This document shows, in pieces, positions 5,137-8,076 of a stretch of DNA of 8,076 nt. Under the pieces are notes generated by a model that was not told where the DNA came from, made no database searches, and saw only the letters and a program-made list of their open reading frames with translations. Location of the stretch: NCBI GenBank assembly GCA_003232595.1, contig QIIJ01000478.1:1-8076 (forward strand). Direction: 5' to 3'. The stretch is from Aurantimonadaceae bacterium. GTDB lineage: Bacteria > Pseudomonadota > Alphaproteobacteria > Rhizobiales > Rhizobiaceae. Within the stretch, counting starts at the first letter, position 1, and each line of letters begins with the position of its first letter. Position numbers and translations under genes: made by a program.

Positions 5137-7047
5137 CTATACGGACCAGTGCCCCTTGCTCTTCAGTTCGGTAATCTCACGGGCCGCGCGTTCGCGAAGT
5201 CGTTCATTGCGGATCATTGCCTCAACACCGGCATTGTCGGATTTATCCGTGTAACGGAACTCGGAATCCGCGTAACGATTGATCTCCTGCATAACCATAT
5301 CCATGGTAAACGGACTACGCATTTCCTTGATCATCGCCAGTTTTTCATCATAGTTTTTGTGCATAAAGGCTTCAGGTGTTTCAAACCACTCGTCGGGCAG
5401 TTCAACGTCCATCGCCCGCATTTTTATCGCATCAGTGATGTTCTTGATCGCCCGCCCGGTAAACCGCGGCTCGGCCTCCTTGATCATGTGCAAATAGGTT
5501 CCAACATCAGCCATGGAACCCGGTTCGCCGCTGTCTTCCATAAACCGGTCATAGATTTTCTGAAGCCCTGTTTCCTGAGGTTTGATATAGTCCGCATAAG
5601 CGCTTGCTACGGCCTGTTGTATCGCCTGCGCCTCAAACAAATCATGATCACCCAGCGGGATCGAGTGATTTTTTCCGGCCAGAAGTGCGAAAATATCGAT
5701 ATAGTCATCCCGCGTTTGTGGACCGTCAACCAGCCAGCGGGCCCCTGCCCTCTGGCGCAGAGCATCGTCGACATTTTCCGGATAGTTGGAAAACATCCCA
5801 AACGAGCAATTGCCGCGAATAACGGTAGTCGCACCGGCAAAACTTTCCATCAGCACGGCAGTCACCTCCTGCTGCCCGGCCGAAGCGCGATCATCAGATC
5901 GTTTGGCTGCCACCTGATCGATATCATCGACCGTTCCAAAGCCAATTGTCCGGCTGGACAGCACATTGGTGACGAACTGCTTGCAGTTTTGCCCCGATTT
6001 ACCCTGATAGGAGGAAATCTGGTCAACGCCAAAATTCTCGTAGTGAAAACCGTAGCCCGCCATGGCGCAATAGTCGTTGATCATGCCGGCAATCATCTGA
6101 ATGAGTATGGTTTTGCCGGTGCCAGGCGCACCGTCACCAATGAAGGTAAACAGAAAGCCACCCAACTCGGCAAACGGGTTCATCTGTCGGTCAAAGTCAT
6201 AGGCCATCAGCATTTTGGCCAGTTTCATCGCCTGATATTTGGCAATGTGATTGCCGACGATCTCGTCCGGCTGCTTGAAGGTCATGATCAGCGGCTTCTG
6301 CTTGGCACCCGGTGCCACATCAAAACCGTTCAGCTCAAACCCGTCATCATCAAGTCTCAAATGAGTATCTTCAAAGGCTCCAAGTCCGGAAAATCGCGAT
6401 TTTCGCTGCAACAAACCATCAAGTGCTGCCCGCGCAAAAGCCCGCGCCCGCGCCATCAGCACCACATCATCAGCACTGCCTTCAATGGCCCGCTCAAGCC
6501 CGGCGACAAGCGTTTTCAACACATCCTGCGGCGTGTCAAAATCAAAATCAGGCTCGTCCACATCGTTGGCGGGTTCACCCACAGCTTCAATCATCTGCAA
6601 CAGATATGCCGCAAAGGAAAATGCCGCCACATAAGCACTGGCCTCAAGCAGCCCGCGATATTGTTCCGCCTTGTCGCCGGAAAGCGGCGATGCAGCATTG
6701 CGCGCTGCAAGGCTTTCAAGCGCAGTCTGGCGTGCATAAACATCGCCAATAGCAAGAGCAACAGCTATACCGCGGCGGGATTTATAGACCAGCCCGTGCT
6801 GGGCAATAGACAGCATCGTATCATTGGGCGAAACCGCAGAAATTGTCTTGATCAGCTCGACCTTGTTAGACTTTCGTGTGCCCGTGCTCGAGACTGTCGA
6901 GACAAACCGTCGCCGTGTACCGGCAATCTCGGTTCGGCTTTTATTGTCATCAACCTCCAGCACAACACAACGTGTGATCAGGCTCTGGGCGGTCGACAGA
7001 TGTTTGGTAACATCTTCCTCATTCAGATTGGTCAGTCCAATATCCAT
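5137..7047 (-). CDS. AAA-family ATPase (classical AAA, Vps4/katanin-like motif layout)
   Basis: Probably a hexameric ATP-driven remodelling or unfolding motor in the cytoplasm. In the 636-aa form, residues 1-240 are an uncharacterised N-terminal domain with a helical, alanine-rich part and an acidic patch (about 162-172). The AAA module then shows Walker A GDGAPGTGKT (304-313), pore-loop-like SYQGKSG with Tyr347, and Walker B VDDID (373-377). Next come sensor 1 Asn421 in FSNYPEN, the arginine pair Arg431/Arg433 in ALRQRAGAR, and sensor-2-like FTGRAIKNITDAI (about 529-541). The arrangement parallels Vps4/spastin (KWLGES, IDEID, AIRRRF, SGADI). The usual Walker B Glu is Asp. The C-terminal 100 residues are helical and charged. 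ATG at 7047 is chosen because AAGGG lies 6 nt upstream; ATG at 7050 (637 aa) is nearly as good. The substrate is unknown. The neighbouring genes suggest a dedicated complex. Confidence 0.9.
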   Translation of the reverse strand: MDIGLTNLNEEDVTKHLSTAQSLITRCVVLEVDDNKSRTEIAGTRRRFVSTVSSTGTRKSNKVELIKTISAVSPNDTMLSIAQHGLVYKSRRGIAVALAIGDVYARQTALESLAARNAASPLSGDKAEQYRGLLEASAYVAAFSFAAYLLQMIEAVGEPANDVDEPDFDFDTPQDVLKTLVAGLERAIEGSADDVVLMARARAFARAALDGLLQRKSRFSGLGAFEDTHLRLDDDGFELNGFDVAPGAKQKPLIMTFKQPDEIVGNHIAKYQAMKLAKMLMAYDFDRQMNPFAELGGFLFTFIGDGAPGTGKTILIQMIAGMINDYCAMAGYGFHYENFGVDQISSYQGKSGQNCKQFVTNVLSSRTIGFGTVDDIDQVAAKRSDDRASAGQQEVTAVLMESFAGATTVIRGNCSFGMFSNYPENVDDALRQRAGARWLVDGPQTRDDYIDIFALLAGKNHSIPLGDHDLFEAQAIQQAVASAYADYIKPQETGLQKIYDRFMEDSGEPGSMADVGTYLHMIKEAEPRFTGRAIKNITDAIKMRAMDVELPDEWFETPEAFMHKNYDEKLAMIKEMRSPFTMDMVMQEINRYADSEFRYTDKSDNAGVEAMIRNERLRERAAREITELKSKGHWSV

Positions 7048-7095
7048 CATTTTCCCTTGCAAAATTCAAAACATCCAGGCCGGTGTCACTACAGT

Positions 7096-8076
7096 TTACA
7101 CATCCCGCAAAACCTCGCCGCCAGAAACAATATGGGTGTTATAGCCGTCGAAAATTTCATCCTGCTGACCTGCCGAATAGATCGCCTGATAAGCCTCATG
7201 CGGCACCAGTGCATGGCGCTGAAAATCGCTTACACCCTGGCGCACACTTTCCAGATCGTCGGTGTTGATATGGTATTCTTCACGCGCCGGCGTACTGCTC
7301 CACAGCCCCCGTTTTGCCGGGCGCTCGCGCACCGAATATATTTCTTGCACTGTCCAGGTCATCATCCACGCATTCTCCGGTTTGTGCACCTTTCCCAGAA
7401 CATTGTCGACATTGCGCCCGTGCTCGGTAATCCCGGCACTGTAAAATGGCCCCAATACAAATCGGTACAATTGTTTGGGATGCAGGTTTTTAAAATCCTT
7501 GTCCATATTGCTGGCAATGGTCGAAAGGGTAAGGCCATAGGACGAATTCTTTTCGCAAAACTCGTCAAACCGCCTTGCCAGATCTGGATTGAGCAAACCC
7601 TCGACCGGCAACGGGATATCCACATCCTTGTTGATCTTGCCATTCCGCTTAACCAGTTGCCTGATGAGTTGGTCGGAAGAATCTTCAATCGTTGCCACAT
7701 AAACGAGTGGCAGATTGGAGCTTCCATCAAATGCAGCCCAGTGCACAACATAAAATGGCCTTTTGGTTTTTGCATTGACAGAAACCCGCACCGTGTTTGG
7801 CAAAACCAGCGGAGGAAACAGCGAACCAGAACTGAGATTCTCCAGATAGTTCCGCTCCGCCATCGATTGTTGAAGCGCCAAGGGAAACCGCTTTTTGCGC
7901 AGGATAAAATCAACCATCTCATCGAGCAAGGTTTCCTCATCTGGAAGTTCAGCCAGGTTTTTGGATGCCTTCTTGCGATCATTGTCCAGAGCCAGCACAT
8001 GCTGATAGGTCGGAAAACCGCTTTCAGCACGCGAAATACGAAACTTTTTTACGTAGGAAAGCTGGTTTTCCCAGGC
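7096..8076 (-). CDS. Unknown protein, 5' end cut by the window edge (C-terminal 326 aa)
   Basis: The reading frame is open to the last base of the window, beginning AWENQLSYVKKFRIS, so the true start lies beyond 8076. A GTG at 7998 is an internal Val codon. I recognise no family and no catalytic motif. Numbered from the first codon seen, an acidic helical part lies at about 35-62 (including LPDEETLLDEMVDFILRKKR). A region likely to be beta-rich and aromatic follows (PFYVVHWAAFDG, about 106-117). Near 222-236 there is a helix-rich block, and WMMTWTVQEIYSVRE lies at about 239-253. There is no membrane segment in the visible part. It precedes the AAA ATPase by about 48 bases and is probably co-transcribed, so it may be a substrate-recognition or regulatory partner (inference). 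The stop codon is TAA at 7096-7098. Confidence 0.85.
   Translation of the reverse strand, partial: AWENQLSYVKKFRISRAESGFPTYQHVLALDNDRKKASKNLAELPDEETLLDEMVDFILRKKRFPLALQQSMAERNYLENLSSGSLFPPLVLPNTVRVSVNAKTKRPFYVVHWAAFDGSSNLPLVYVATIEDSSDQLIRQLVKRNGKINKDVDIPLPVEGLLNPDLARRFDEFCEKNSSYGLTLSTIASNMDKDFKNLHPKQLYRFVLGPFYSAGITEHGRNVDNVLGKVHKPENAWMMTWTVQEIYSVRERPAKRGLWSSTPAREEYHINTDDLESVRQGVSDFQRHALVPHEAYQAIYSAGQQDEIFDGYNTHIVSGGEVLRDV

Noticed and set aside
7048..7062. TTG at 7062 as the start of the AAA ATPase
   Set aside because: The TTG overlaps the AAGGG ribosome-binding site itself. The two ATG codons at 7050 and 7047 just downstream of that site are far better.
7996..7998. GTG at 7998 as the start of the first gene of the cluster
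   Set aside because: The frame stays open for 26 more codons to the window edge with protein-like sequence, and no ribosome-binding site precedes the GTG.

Overview
The window looks like chromosome of an alphaproteobacterium, most probably of the Hyphomicrobiales (Rhizobiales) type with intermediate GC (by eye about half). The main reason is the trp region: a single-chain TrpE-TrpG fusion very close to the Rhizobium/Sinorhizobium form. It is preceded by a ribosome-mediated attenuator whose leader peptide has three consecutive Trp codons and appears to be leaderless. All supported genes are on the minus strand, so transcription runs from the high to the low coordinates.

Right part (8076 to 2731): a tight four-gene cluster. 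In transcription order it holds (1) an unrecognised protein cut by the window edge, (2) an AAA-type ATPase of about 636 aa, (3) an unrecognised soluble protein of 425 aa, and (4) a 368-aa membrane-anchored protein that I recognise as DUF2333-like. The gaps are about 48, 12 and 9 bases, so an operon is likely; its promoter lies outside the window. The ATPase has the complete classical AAA motif set (Walker A, pore-loop aromatic, Walker B, sensor 1, paired arginine fingers, sensor 2), arranged much like the Vps4/katanin/spastin clade. With its co-transcribed partners it is the best candidate here for an undescribed system, possibly a protein-remodelling motor working with an inner-membrane partner. 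That functional statement is inference.

Middle (2730 to 2310): an intergenic stretch of about 420 bases without a convincing protein gene but rich in inverted repeats. It contains a 12-bp perfect stem made of two copies of a palindrome (CAGCAATATTG...), an 11-bp perfect stem followed by a T-rich stretch (a candidate terminator of the operon), three short hairpins, and then the trp promoter.

Left part (2345 to 7): the trp promoter, a 14-codon trpL (MNMVTANISWWWVC), competing RNA hairpins with a terminator and U-tract, and trpE(G) for anthranilate synthase. Trp starvation stalls the ribosome on trpL and allows read-through. Trp sufficiency terminates transcription and should release a leader RNA of about 114 nt, similar in size and layout to the trans-acting sRNA rnTrpL of Sinorhizobium meliloti.
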